This document shows, in pieces, positions 1-7,351 of a stretch of 32,559 bases of DNA. The stretch spans positions 1 through 32,559 of the forward strand of contig QIMC01000476.1 of assembly GCA_003232185.1 (NCBI GenBank). Reading direction: 5' to 3'. Both the position numbers and the translations under genes were made by a program. The first letter of the stretch is position 1; each line of letters opens with the position of its first letter. Under the pieces are notes generated by a model. That model did not search any database and was not told where the DNA came from. It saw only the letters and a list, made by a program, of their open reading frames with translations. This stretch comes from Flammeovirgaceae bacterium (GTDB lineage: Bacteria; Bacteroidota; Bacteroidia; Cytophagales; Cyclobacteriaceae).

Positions 1-105
1 CATCATTAATCCAATAATTATATAAATACCCATTTCAATAGATAGCTAAGTTGTGGTTTTATTGTTTTTGGTAAATACCAAGTTATGAAATTTAATTCAT
101 TTGAT

Positions 106-1131
106 CTATGCTGACGAGCTGTCCTTTTTTTGTGATTTTTTCCCCTGAGTAAGCACCATTGCGACAGATATCATTCCCGCTAGTACTATAAGCACCATTT
201 GGGAGGAATGCAAAAGAAAGGCGAAGGATAATCCATCCTCTTTACTCACCCCATAGTAGATTAATACTCCGGCAACCAATATATGATAGGCCCCAATTCC
301 TCCCTGGACAGGGGCTGACATACCAAGCCCACCCATTACCAGTAATGCCAGTCCTGCACGCCATCCAAGATGAGCAGTGGACTCCATGGATTGGAATACT
401 ACGAAACTCATTAGGTAATACATTGCCCAGATGCCAACGGTAGCAATCCAAAAAGCTCCTGGGTTTTTTAAGCGAGTAATACTAATGAACCCTACCCAAA
501 TTTGACTTACAAAAGTTTTAAGCTTCCCCCAACTTTTGCTCCTTACTATTTTACCTTTTAGAAGGTACCACAATAGGATCAATATCAGGAGAAGAGCTCC
601 CGGATAATGTAGATTCTGTATCAGTAATTGGTAGATACCAGAAAACTTCTCCGTGAATAAATCCTGAAAAAAGCCACTTAGCTTCTGAAACTCAATAATA
701 AACGTGATCCCAATAATGATCAATAGTGACAGTACATCAAGTACTCTTTCACTAACCACTGTACCGAGAGAAGAAGTCACCGGAACTTGATCAGTTCTTT
801 TCAATACCAAACAACGTGAAATTTCTCCCAGCCTGGGAACAGCAAGGTTAACCAGATATCCAATAAACAAGGCCGACAGGCTTCTTAAGAATGTCGGATT
901 GTGACCAGTGGGCTCAATGAGCATTTTCCATCTATATGCCCTTAAAAGGTGACTGATAATTCCAATACAAAGAGAAAGGGCGATCCATTGATATTTCACC
1001 TCCTTCATCTGCTCCAGAGTACCAGAGAACCCGTCTTTGTAGAGATACCAAAATAAGAATGCCGCCAGTCCCAGCGAAAACAATATTTTTAAAAAGGACA
1101 AAAGGTTTTTGGTAGTTAGCAATTTCAGCAT
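106..1131 (-). CDS. Flippase-like (MprF/UPF0104-type) membrane protein
   Basis: Integral membrane protein of the lysylphosphatidylglycerol synthase TM / UPF0104 family, 341 aa. I see about eight hydrophobic segments, the first at residues 10-30. Family-like features are the LRAYRWK stretch near residue 64, AVPRLGEISR near residue 98, and the C-terminal GGLGMSAPVQGGIGAYH region typical of these flippase-like domains. There is no soluble aminoacyl-transferase domain, so it is not a full MprF. It would sit in the inner membrane; the substrate cannot be told from sequence. It starts 3 bp after the stop of panC on the same strand, so the two are probably co-transcribed. A second family member is encoded at 29516-30595. 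The family call is secure; the function is not. Confidence 0.85.
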   Translation of the reverse strand: MLKLLTTKNLLSFLKILFSLGLAAFLFWYLYKDGFSGTLEQMKEVKYQWIALSLCIGIISHLLRAYRWKMLIEPTGHNPTFLRSLSALFIGYLVNLAVPRLGEISRCLVLKRTDQVPVTSSLGTVVSERVLDVLSLLIIIGITFIIEFQKLSGFFQDLFTEKFSGIYQLLIQNLHYPGALLLILILLWYLLKGKIVRSKSWGKLKTFVSQIWVGFISITRLKNPGAFWIATVGIWAMYYLMSFVVFQSMESTAHLGWRAGLALLVMGGLGMSAPVQGGIGAYHILVAGVLIYYGVSKEDGLSFAFLLHSSQMVLIVLAGMISVAMVLTQGKKSQKKDSSSA

Positions 1132-1134
1132 TGG

Positions 1135-1992
1135 TCAGTTTAAATTATCAAATAAAGGTACATTATCAATGAGTCGTACCTTGCCTAAAAAAGCCGCCAA
1201 ACAAATGGAAAGCGGTTCTTTTCCATACGGGACGGAGGGGGGTTTTAGTGAGGTGGAATGTACTATTTCAAGGTATTGAAGATTAATTGTTGGAAATTTC
1301 GATAAGTATTTAACTCCCGCCAATTTGGCTTTGTCGATTTGCTGTAATTGTTGTAATTGCTGCCTAACCACAGAAAGAGCTTTAAATAGTTCGCTTGCAA
1401 CTGATCTGTGTTCTGTAGATAACCGTTGATTTCTGGAACTCATGGCCAATCCATCTTTCTCACGGACAATAGCAACTCCAATAACCTTAACTGGAAAACT
1501 AAAATCGTTTACCATTTGCTTTATGATTACCAGTTGTTGCCAATCCTTTTCGCCGAAATATGCACAATCAGGCTGAACCATATGAAATAATTTGGCCACC
1601 ACCAGAGCTACCCCATTGAAGTGCCCAGGCCGTTGGCGTCCTTCCATTACTGATTCCAGGTACCCAAAATCCAAAGATAAACCTGGCTTTGCCGGATACA
1701 TCACCTGGTCTTCAGGACAAAACACTACCTGGCAGGCTTCGTTCTTCAGCATCGCAAGGTCTTGATCCAGGTTTCGGGGGTAATCTTTCAAGTCTTTCTT
1801 GTGGTTGAACTGGGTAGGATTTACATAAATGCTGCAAACTGTAATATCATTGGACCGTACAGATTTTCTGATTAGCTCAAGATGCCCCAGGTGCAGAGCA
1901 CCCATAGTAGGGACTAGCCCTATCTTTTTACCTTGGCTACGTTGTTCAAACAGAAATGCTTTTAAGGAATCTGGAGTGGAGAAAACTTGCAT
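1135..1992 (-). CDS. panC: Pantothenate synthetase
   Basis: Cytoplasmic ligase that joins pantoate and beta-alanine using ATP in vitamin B5 / CoA synthesis. The ORF track opens at 2019, but I prefer the ATG at 1992 (MQVFSTPDSL), which gives 285 aa, the usual family length; the nine extra upstream residues do not resemble the family. Visible motifs are the ATP-binding PTMGALHLGH (HIGH-type, residues 28-37), YVNPTQFN, the pantoate-binding FNGVALVVAKLF region, YFGEKDWQQ, and the MSSRN loop of the KMSKS type. It is followed 3 bp later by the flippase-like gene. It is divergent from the GT5-like gene at 2121. No panD (aspartate decarboxylase) is adjacent, although panC and panD are often neighbours. 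Confidence 0.95.
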   Translation of the reverse strand: MQVFSTPDSLKAFLFEQRSQGKKIGLVPTMGALHLGHLELIRKSVRSNDITVCSIYVNPTQFNHKKDLKDYPRNLDQDLAMLKNEACQVVFCPEDQVMYPAKPGLSLDFGYLESVMEGRQRPGHFNGVALVVAKLFHMVQPDCAYFGEKDWQQLVIIKQMVNDFSFPVKVIGVAIVREKDGLAMSSRNQRLSTEHRSVASELFKALSVVRQQLQQLQQIDKAKLAGVKYLSKFPTINLQYLEIVHSTSLKPPSVPYGKEPLSICLAAFLGKVRLIDNVPLFDNLN

Positions 1993-2053
1993 TAACCTTT
2001 CAATAACGGTTACACCCAAAGGCCTAAAACTACCGGTAAAAAGGTAAATAAAC

Positions 2054-2083
2054 TTGAATTACGGCAATAATTTTGTAATTTTG
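2054..2083 (+). promoter_or_regulatory. Bacteroidota-type promoter with doubled -7 element
   Basis: Two back-to-back copies of TAATTTTG (2068-2075 and 2076-2083) both match the Bacteroidota -7 consensus TAnnTTTG. A TTG at 2054-2056 lies 19 bp before the second copy, the expected distance for a -33 element. The start codon at 2121 is about 38 bp downstream. This would drive the GT5-like gene and perhaps the DUF4270 gene. It is a motif match only. Confidence 0.55.
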
Positions 2084-2120
2084 TAGTCCCGTAACAAGTC
2101 TTTATTAAAAAACACATACA

Positions 2121-2933
2121 ATGTCAAAACTTCGAATACTCTATGTTGCCAGTGAAATAAATCCATTTCTTCAAACTTCTGAAGTGGCAGACTTTGTAAG
2201 AAGGTTGCCACAAGGTATGCAAGAACGTGGAATGGAAATAAGAATATTAGTCCCTCGATTCGGAATTATTAATGAGCGAAAGAACAGGCTGCATGAGGTG
2301 GTAAGGCTTTCAGGCATCAATATAGCGGTGGGCGAAGAAGAAAAACCTCTGGTGATCAAAGTGGCGTCGGTTCCAAGCGCAAAACTTCAAGTATACTTTA
2401 TAGACAATGAAGACTATTTCCATAGAAAGTCCGTCTTTTTTGATAAAGAAGATAAGTTCTATGAAGACAATGACGAACGAGCGATATTTTTCTGTAAAGG
2501 TGTAATTGAAACAGTTAGGAAGTTAGGCTGGGCTCCTGATATTGTGCATTGTAACGATTGGATTACCAGCTTGATCCCTATGTACCTGAAGACCACTTAT
2601 AAGAACGATCCAATATTTCAAAATGCTAAATGTGTCTTTACCGTTTATGATAATGGTTTTAGCCACAAATTCGATCGAAGCATTATTGAAAAGGTCAAAA
2701 TGATCGATATAGAAGACAGCATGTTGACCAATTTGGAGTCTGCAGACTATGACGGTTTGATAAAAATAGGCGCAGAATATGCAGATGTAGTAATTAGGGC
2801 AGAAGAAGAGGTAAGTGCTAGCCTGGACAAATTGTTTTCAAGTCTGGAGAAAAATCAAAAAATTGAAACCATAGAAAAGGATGATAATTTAGTGGAATCC
2901 TATTATAACTTGTATAATGAATTGGTTGACTGA
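2121..2933 (+). CDS. Short GT5 glycogen/starch synthase-like protein
   Basis: 270 aa, related to the N-terminal Rossmann domain of GT5 glycogen/starch synthases: LRILYVASEINPF at the N terminus, a DIVHCNDWITSLIPMYLK stretch that corresponds to the hallmark HxHDW region, and KCVFTVYDNGF after it. Full glycogen synthases are roughly 480 aa, and the whole C-terminal GT-B domain is missing. The nucleotide-sugar binding KTGGLADV motif is replaced by QTSEVADF (residues 18-25). I infer that it is not a working glycogen synthase and may be a binding or regulatory paralogue. The reading frame is intact and ends in a normal stop, so it does not look like a fresh pseudogene. The stop overlaps the start region of the DUF4270 gene by 17 bp. 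Confidence 0.8.
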   Translation: MSKLRILYVASEINPFLQTSEVADFVRRLPQGMQERGMEIRILVPRFGIINERKNRLHEVVRLSGINIAVGEEEKPLVIKVASVPSAKLQVYFIDNEDYFHRKSVFFDKEDKFYEDNDERAIFFCKGVIETVRKLGWAPDIVHCNDWITSLIPMYLKTTYKNDPIFQNAKCVFTVYDNGFSHKFDRSIIEKVKMIDIEDSMLTNLESADYDGLIKIGAEYADVVIRAEEEVSASLDKLFSSLEKNQKIETIEKDDNLVESYYNLYNELVD

Positions 2934-4290
2934 TCAAAAAAAGTTCTTTTTATTAAACGGGCTGATCATTTTATCAGCCCTTTTTTCATGCGAAGATCCT
3001 GGTAGGTTAGGAATTGATCTGATTGACAATGATGATGATTTTGCGGTGTTTTTCACTGAAATCAATCTTGACTCAAAAGTGGTTCAACTGGATAGCATCA
3101 ATACCACAAATCGTGGAATAATGATGACCGGGTACCATACAGACAATGATTTTGGTATGGTGCAGGTTCAAAGTTATTTGAGATTGCTACCGCCAGCTAC
3201 CAGCCCAAACATTCCTGAAGATGTGTTGGAAGCAGACTCGATAAAAATGGATCTACGCTTTAATTACTTTTTTGGACAAAATTACCCAGCAACTCATAAG
3301 CTATATGTTCATGAGTTATCAGAACAATTGCTAGTAAATAATACTTACTACAGCTTTGATAGTACCCCATTTGAGCCAGTTAATGTGATTGACACCACCT
3401 TAACCTTAACAGAGCAAGACACACTTCTAAGCCTAAACCTGGAGTCAATGAGGGAGGAGTTCTTTTTGGCCCTTAAAGATTATCAGGCAGACAGTGCAGG
3501 GGCGGCGAATTTTGTTGAGCAGTTTAAAGGGATGACGCTGATCTCAGATCCGATTAGTAATGCTGTAGTCGGCTTTAATGTGCTACATACAGAAAGTAAT
3601 ATAGTGATGTACTATACAACAAACGATTCCATTGTTAATACAGTTAAAGTTCGTTATTCCACTTACTATAATCAGATAACTTCTGACTTTAACGGAACAG
3701 AATTGGAAGGGATTGAGTTACTTACGGATTTCAGCCCGGTATCAGGGAAATCCTATCTTCAAACAGGTACAGGATTGGTAGTTAAAGTGGATTTTCAATC
3801 ATATTTCGACTTTATAGACAATGATACCACCGGAGTCATTGTAATCAACAAAGCGGAGTTGGTAATGGACGATTTGCAGGGACTTACAAATTCAATTAGC
3901 CCACCGGTGCAAATCTCCTTTTATTTTGCCGACGAAAACAATGAAACCATATCAGTTGGAGATAACCTTATAGTACCAGCTACTATTCAAACTGATTTGG
4001 TATATATTACTGCAACTCGAAATAACCTGGATCCTTTTAATACCAGTGTTAGTTCTGTTCAGGCAGAATTAGACACGACAGATGTCAAGTACAATCCGGA
4101 AATCACCCTATTCTTACAGCTTCTTCATGATGGAGCTTTAAGCAGGAGCGATGCGGATAAGGTATTTACCATGCCTTTTAGTTTTGTTGAGCTTCCCAAT
4201 GCGGTAAGGGATAATGGGCGTAATCTTGACCGGTTTATACTGGAGCCAGCAAATCTCCGATTGGAAATATATTATTCAAGACTTAGATAA
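2917..4290 (+). CDS. DUF4270 family lipoprotein
   Basis: 457 aa predicted secreted lipoprotein. The N terminus MNWLTDQKKFFLLNGLIILSAL reads as a signal peptide ending in a lipobox-like LFSC with the lipidated cysteine at residue 25, followed by EDPGRLGIDLIDND. The rest is Thr/Ser/Asp-rich and beta-strand-like, as in DUF4270 proteins of Bacteroidota; family function is unknown. The ATG overlaps the end of the GT5-like gene by 17 bp, which suggests translational coupling. A terminator-like hairpin (2959-2986) lies inside the codons for the signal peptide, so expression may depend on ribosomes entering this frame. I keep this start because the next Met in frame would remove the whole export signal. 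Confidence 0.8.
   Translation: MNWLTDQKKFFLLNGLIILSALFSCEDPGRLGIDLIDNDDDFAVFFTEINLDSKVVQLDSINTTNRGIMMTGYHTDNDFGMVQVQSYLRLLPPATSPNIPEDVLEADSIKMDLRFNYFFGQNYPATHKLYVHELSEQLLVNNTYYSFDSTPFEPVNVIDTTLTLTEQDTLLSLNLESMREEFFLALKDYQADSAGAANFVEQFKGMTLISDPISNAVVGFNVLHTESNIVMYYTTNDSIVNTVKVRYSTYYNQITSDFNGTELEGIELLTDFSPVSGKSYLQTGTGLVVKVDFQSYFDFIDNDTTGVIVINKAELVMDDLQGLTNSISPPVQISFYFADENNETISVGDNLIVPATIQTDLVYITATRNNLDPFNTSVSSVQAELDTTDVKYNPEITLFLQLLHDGALSRSDADKVFTMPFSFVELPNAVRDNGRNLDRFILEPANLRLEIYYSRLR
2959..2986 (+). terminator. Intrinsic-terminator-like hairpin inside the DUF4270 ORF
   Basis: GGGCTGAT (2959-2966) and ATCAGCCC (2973-2980) form a perfect 8-bp stem with a CATTTT loop, followed at once by six T (2981-2986). 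It starts 26 bp after the stop of the GT5-like gene and 42 bp after the DUF4270 start codon, so it lies within the signal-peptide codons. It has the full form of a factor-independent terminator. Whether it works as terminator, attenuator or is melted by translating ribosomes cannot be told from sequence. Confidence 0.65.
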
Positions 4291-4350
4291 GTTAAATATA
4301 TTCTTATTATATTTATATGTTAAATCATTATTTAAATCAATATAATAAGG

Positions 4351-6189
4351 ATGTGTGGCATAGTAGCGTATATAGGATCTAAGCAGGCTTCACCAATCGT
4401 ATTAAAGGGATTAAAGAGGCTAGAATACAGGGGGTACGATAGTGCAGGAATAGCGCTAATTGAAGATTCTTTGCTGACAGTATATAAGAAAAAGGGTAAA
4501 GTATCGGACCTCGAATCTCACCTGGGTAATCTTAGTCCTCAAAGTACTATTGGCATCGGTCATACTCGCTGGGCCACCCATGGTGAGCCTAATGACATAA
4601 ACGCTCACCCTCATTTTTCTGCATCCGGAAACCTGGCAATTATCCACAACGGGATAATTGAAAACTATTCCTCAATCAAAACAGATCTTCAGAACAAAGG
4701 ATATAAATTTAACAGTGATACGGATTCTGAGGTCTTTATCTACTTCATTGAGGATATACAACAAAAAACTAAGTGTTCACTGGATGAGGCGGTTCGATTG
4801 GCATTGTTAAAGATCGTCGGGGCATACGCAATTGTTATTCTCTCACAGGATGATCCTGATACATTAATAGCTGCCCGTAAAGGAAGTCCATTGGTGATTG
4901 GAATCGGGGAAAACGAATATTTTCTGGCTTCTGATGCTACCCCTATTGTAGAATACACTAATGAAGTTGTTTACATGAATGACCAGGAGATGGCCATTAT
5001 AAACAAGAACAACCTGATTATCAAAACCACTCAAGACGTTGAGACCATCCCCTATATCCAAACACTGGACATCGAATTGAATGCCATTGAAAAGAGTGGT
5101 TATGATCACTTTATGTTGAAAGAGATTTTTGAGCAACCCCGATCAATTGGCGATTGTATGCGAGGTAGACTTAATGCAGCCAGCGGTCATCTGGTTCTGG
5201 GAGGCATCAGAGAATACGCCAATAAACTGGAGTGCGCTGAAAGAATACTAATCGTAGGTTGTGGTACCTCCTGGCATGCCGGCCTGGTTGCGGAATATTT
5301 TTTAGAAGAATTCTGTCGTATTCCTGTTGAAGTGGAATATGCTTCTGAATTCAGATACCGAAATCCGGTGATCAAAGAAGGTGACGTCATGATTGCAATT
5401 TCCCAGTCTGGAGAAACTGCGGATACTTTAGCCGCTATTGAACTGGCCAAGTCCAAGGGGGCTATAGTTTTCGGGGTCTGTAATGTTGTTGGCTCGACAA
5501 TAGCAAGGATTTCACATGAAGGTGCCTATACACATGCAGGGCCGGAAATCGGAGTGGCTAGTACCAAGGCATTTACAGCTCAATTGACGGTGCTATTTAT
5601 GATTGGATTGCTGGTTGCTCATCAAAAAGGTTCTATTACTGAAAGTAAGTATAGAGAATTATTAGTGGAGATGGAGCAAATTCCCTCAAAAGTAGAGACA
5701 GCATTACGGTTAAACCAACAAATTAAGGGTATTGCGAAAATATTTAAGGATGCCAGGAACTTCCTGTATTTGGGTAGAGGATTTAATTTTCCGGTGGCGC
5801 TTGAAGGGGCTCTAAAACTAAAGGAAATTTCCTATATCCATGCCGAAGGGTATCCGGCCGCAGAAATGAAACACGGCCCCATCGCTTTGATTGATGAGGA
5901 GATGCCCGTCGTGTTTATAGCTACCAATGATAGTTCTTATGAAAAAGTGGTGTCCAATATTCAGGAAGTAAAAGCCCGAAAAGGAAAAGTAATTGTGGTG
6001 GTAACAGAAGGAGACACTCTGATTTCAAAAATGGTGGAATTTGTAATAGAAGTTCCTGCTACACATCCTGCACTAATGCCGATGGTTTCGGTCATTCCCT
6101 TACAACTTTTAAGTTATCACATTGCGGTAATGCGGGGTTGTAACGTGGACCAGCCCAGAAATCTGGCAAAATCTGTGACAGTTGAGTAG
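4351..6189 (+). CDS. glmS: Glutamine--fructose-6-phosphate aminotransferase (isomerizing)
   Basis: Makes glucosamine-6-phosphate from fructose-6-phosphate and glutamine, the first step to UDP-GlcNAc for peptidoglycan and lipid A; cytoplasmic. The 612-aa length is standard. The N-terminal class II glutamine amidotransferase begins MCGIVAYIG, with Cys2 as nucleophile after Met removal, followed by RGYDSAGIA and HTRWATHGEP. Two SIS isomerase domains follow: GCGTSWHAGLVAEYF and the SQSGETADTLAA loop in the first, LGRGFNFPVALEGALKLKE in the second. It ends NLAKSVTVE, the expected C-terminal signature. An AAGG just before the ATG is a reasonable ribosome site. The 60-bp AT-rich leader holds no glmS ribozyme that I can see. 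Confidence 0.98.
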   Translation: MCGIVAYIGSKQASPIVLKGLKRLEYRGYDSAGIALIEDSLLTVYKKKGKVSDLESHLGNLSPQSTIGIGHTRWATHGEPNDINAHPHFSASGNLAIIHNGIIENYSSIKTDLQNKGYKFNSDTDSEVFIYFIEDIQQKTKCSLDEAVRLALLKIVGAYAIVILSQDDPDTLIAARKGSPLVIGIGENEYFLASDATPIVEYTNEVVYMNDQEMAIINKNNLIIKTTQDVETIPYIQTLDIELNAIEKSGYDHFMLKEIFEQPRSIGDCMRGRLNAASGHLVLGGIREYANKLECAERILIVGCGTSWHAGLVAEYFLEEFCRIPVEVEYASEFRYRNPVIKEGDVMIAISQSGETADTLAAIELAKSKGAIVFGVCNVVGSTIARISHEGAYTHAGPEIGVASTKAFTAQLTVLFMIGLLVAHQKGSITESKYRELLVEMEQIPSKVETALRLNQQIKGIAKIFKDARNFLYLGRGFNFPVALEGALKLKEISYIHAEGYPAAEMKHGPIALIDEEMPVVFIATNDSSYEKVVSNIQEVKARKGKVIVVVTEGDTLISKMVEFVIEVPATHPALMPMVSVIPLQLLSYHIAVMRGCNVDQPRNLAKSVTVE

Positions 6190-6196
6190 CAAGTTA

Positions 6197-6853
6197 TTAT
6201 TCGGTTAGGGAACGTTTTTTAAGCAGGGGACAAACACTGTATTTGTTTTCATTGGTATTTCGCTGCATGGCTTCAAGAAGTCCACAAACATGACTGTATC
6301 CGATGTTCATGGCCATTTCAAAGGGGCCTGCCGGATAATTTGTACCAAGCTTCATGGCCAGTTCAATATCTGCTTCTTTTGCTGTTCCCTCATCAAGGGT
6401 ATAATATGCCTCGTTAATAATCATGCATATTACCCTGGGAGTGACCATCCCAACGGTATCTTCCACAATTCGATATTCACTATCCAGCTGCCTGCATATT
6501 TCTTGAACTGTAGTTCGGTCCACCGACAGCGTTGTTAATTCCAGCAGCGGTCTATTGAACATTCCAGGAAACCCATTGAATCCCAAAATTTGGTTGCTCC
6601 AATGGTGATTTTTCTCTAATTCAACCAGCGTGGTTTTAACAGAGTTCAGCAGGAGTAATGCCTGAGGGTTGTGATGGTATAGTTTACCATGTTGCGGGTC
6701 ATCTGTAATTTCGAAATCAAATATTATTTCTGCAACTTTAACTTCTTCAAGGTTAACTTCACCACAACTTTTAAAGCATACAGAGTGCTTTGACTTAAAT
6801 TTTGACTTAAATTCAGCCTGAGAGTTTGGGCTACCTACCACCAGAATATTCAT
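6197..6853 (-). CDS. Degenerate 3-hydroxyacyl-CoA dehydrogenase-like protein
   Basis: 218 aa. The C-terminal part (about residues 125-200) looks like the 3HCDH C-terminal domain: EDTVGMVTPRVICMIINEAY, then the GTNYPAGPFEMA stretch. The N-terminal part is a much reduced Rossmann-like segment beginning MNILVVGSPNSQ, which lacks the GxGxxG NAD-binding loop. Around residues 91-96 the sequence GFNGFP aligns by eye with the GMHFFNP motif and has Asn in place of the catalytic His. I infer it does not act as a classical hydroxyacyl-CoA dehydrogenase. It is convergent with glmS (7-bp gap) and divergent from the ridA-like gene, 50 bp apart. Confidence 0.7.
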   Translation of the reverse strand: MNILVVGSPNSQAEFKSKFKSKHSVCFKSCGEVNLEEVKVAEIIFDFEITDDPQHGKLYHHNPQALLLLNSVKTTLVELEKNHHWSNQILGFNGFPGMFNRPLLELTTLSVDRTTVQEICRQLDSEYRIVEDTVGMVTPRVICMIINEAYYTLDEGTAKEADIELAMKLGTNYPAGPFEMAMNIGYSHVCGLLEAMQRNTNENKYSVCPLLKKRSLTE

Positions 6854-6903
6854 ATAGCCGAAGTACTTAGATTCAAATTTGTGTTAATATTAATAAATTA
6901 GAA

Positions 6904-7287
6904 ATGGATAGTAAAAATATAATTAATACGCCTAATGCTCCAGCTCCCATTGGGCCATACAATCAGGCGATCTCAGCGAACCAAACACTATATGTATCTG
7001 GCCAGATCGCTTTGGATCCAGCTACCAATGAATTGGTGACCGGTGACATAGCTACTGAAACCGGTCAGGTAATGAAAAATATCGGAGCTATTCTGGAATC
7101 AGCGGGCTTATCTTTTGCCCAGGTAGTAAAGTGCTCAATTTTTGTTAAGAACCTTGAAAATTTCTCAGCCATAAATGAAACTTATGGTAGATTTTTCAGC
7201 CAAAATCCCCCGGCCAGAGAAACAGTTGAAGTAAGTCGATTGCCAAAGGATGTTAACCTTGAAATCAGTTGTATCGCTTGTTGGTAG
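6904..7287 (+). CDS. RidA family enamine/imine deaminase
   Basis: 127 aa, the standard length for the RidA (YjgF/YER057c/UK114) family, cytoplasmic trimers that hydrolyse reactive enamine/imine intermediates such as 2-aminoacrylate released by PLP enzymes. Family features are APAPIGPYNQAI near the N terminus, LYVSGQIALDP, and PARETVEVSRLP, whose Arg corresponds to the substrate-carboxylate-binding arginine, then a conserved Glu in NLEISCIA. The start follows a short AT-rich leader and is divergent from the hydroxyacyl-CoA dehydrogenase-like gene. A small hairpin directly after the stop may terminate it. RidA is certain as a family; the specific subfamily is not. Confidence 0.93.
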   Translation: MDSKNIINTPNAPAPIGPYNQAISANQTLYVSGQIALDPATNELVTGDIATETGQVMKNIGAILESAGLSFAQVVKCSIFVKNLENFSAINETYGRFFSQNPPARETVEVSRLPKDVNLEISCIACW

Positions 7288-7288
7288 T

Positions 7289-7319
7289 TGTGCAATACCC
7301 CTGGCATATTGCATATTTT
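7289..7319 (+). terminator. Weak terminator-like hairpin after the ridA-like gene
   Basis: TGCAATA (7291-7297) pairs with TATTGCA (7307-7313), extendable by a G-U and a T-A pair, with a 9-nt loop, right after the ridA-like stop codon. The following tract TATTTTA is only partly T, so termination would be weak. Confidence 0.4.
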
Positions 7320-7322
7320 ACA

Positions 7323-7330
7323 TACTTTTG
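7323..7330 (+). promoter_or_regulatory. Candidate -7 element for gltX
   Basis: TACTTTTG matches the Bacteroidota -7 consensus TAnnTTTG and lies 22 bp before the gltX start. The -33 position holds only a weak CTGG (7301-7304), which falls in the loop of the preceding hairpin. Confidence 0.4.
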
Positions 7331-7351
7331 CACAAAATTATCGTCTAAGAA

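Noticed and set aside
1-3. CAT at the very left edge, which would be an ATG of a minus-strand gene
   Set aside because: Three bases cannot support a gene call; the coding part would lie outside the window.
68-81. Short inverted repeat TTGGTA-AA-TACCAA
   Set aside because: Six-base arms with a 2-base spacer in AT-rich DNA are expected by chance, and no T tract follows on either strand.
4291-4350. Possible glmS ribozyme in the glmS leader
   Set aside because: Only 60 AT-rich bases with no ribozyme core; the element is mainly known from Firmicutes and relatives.
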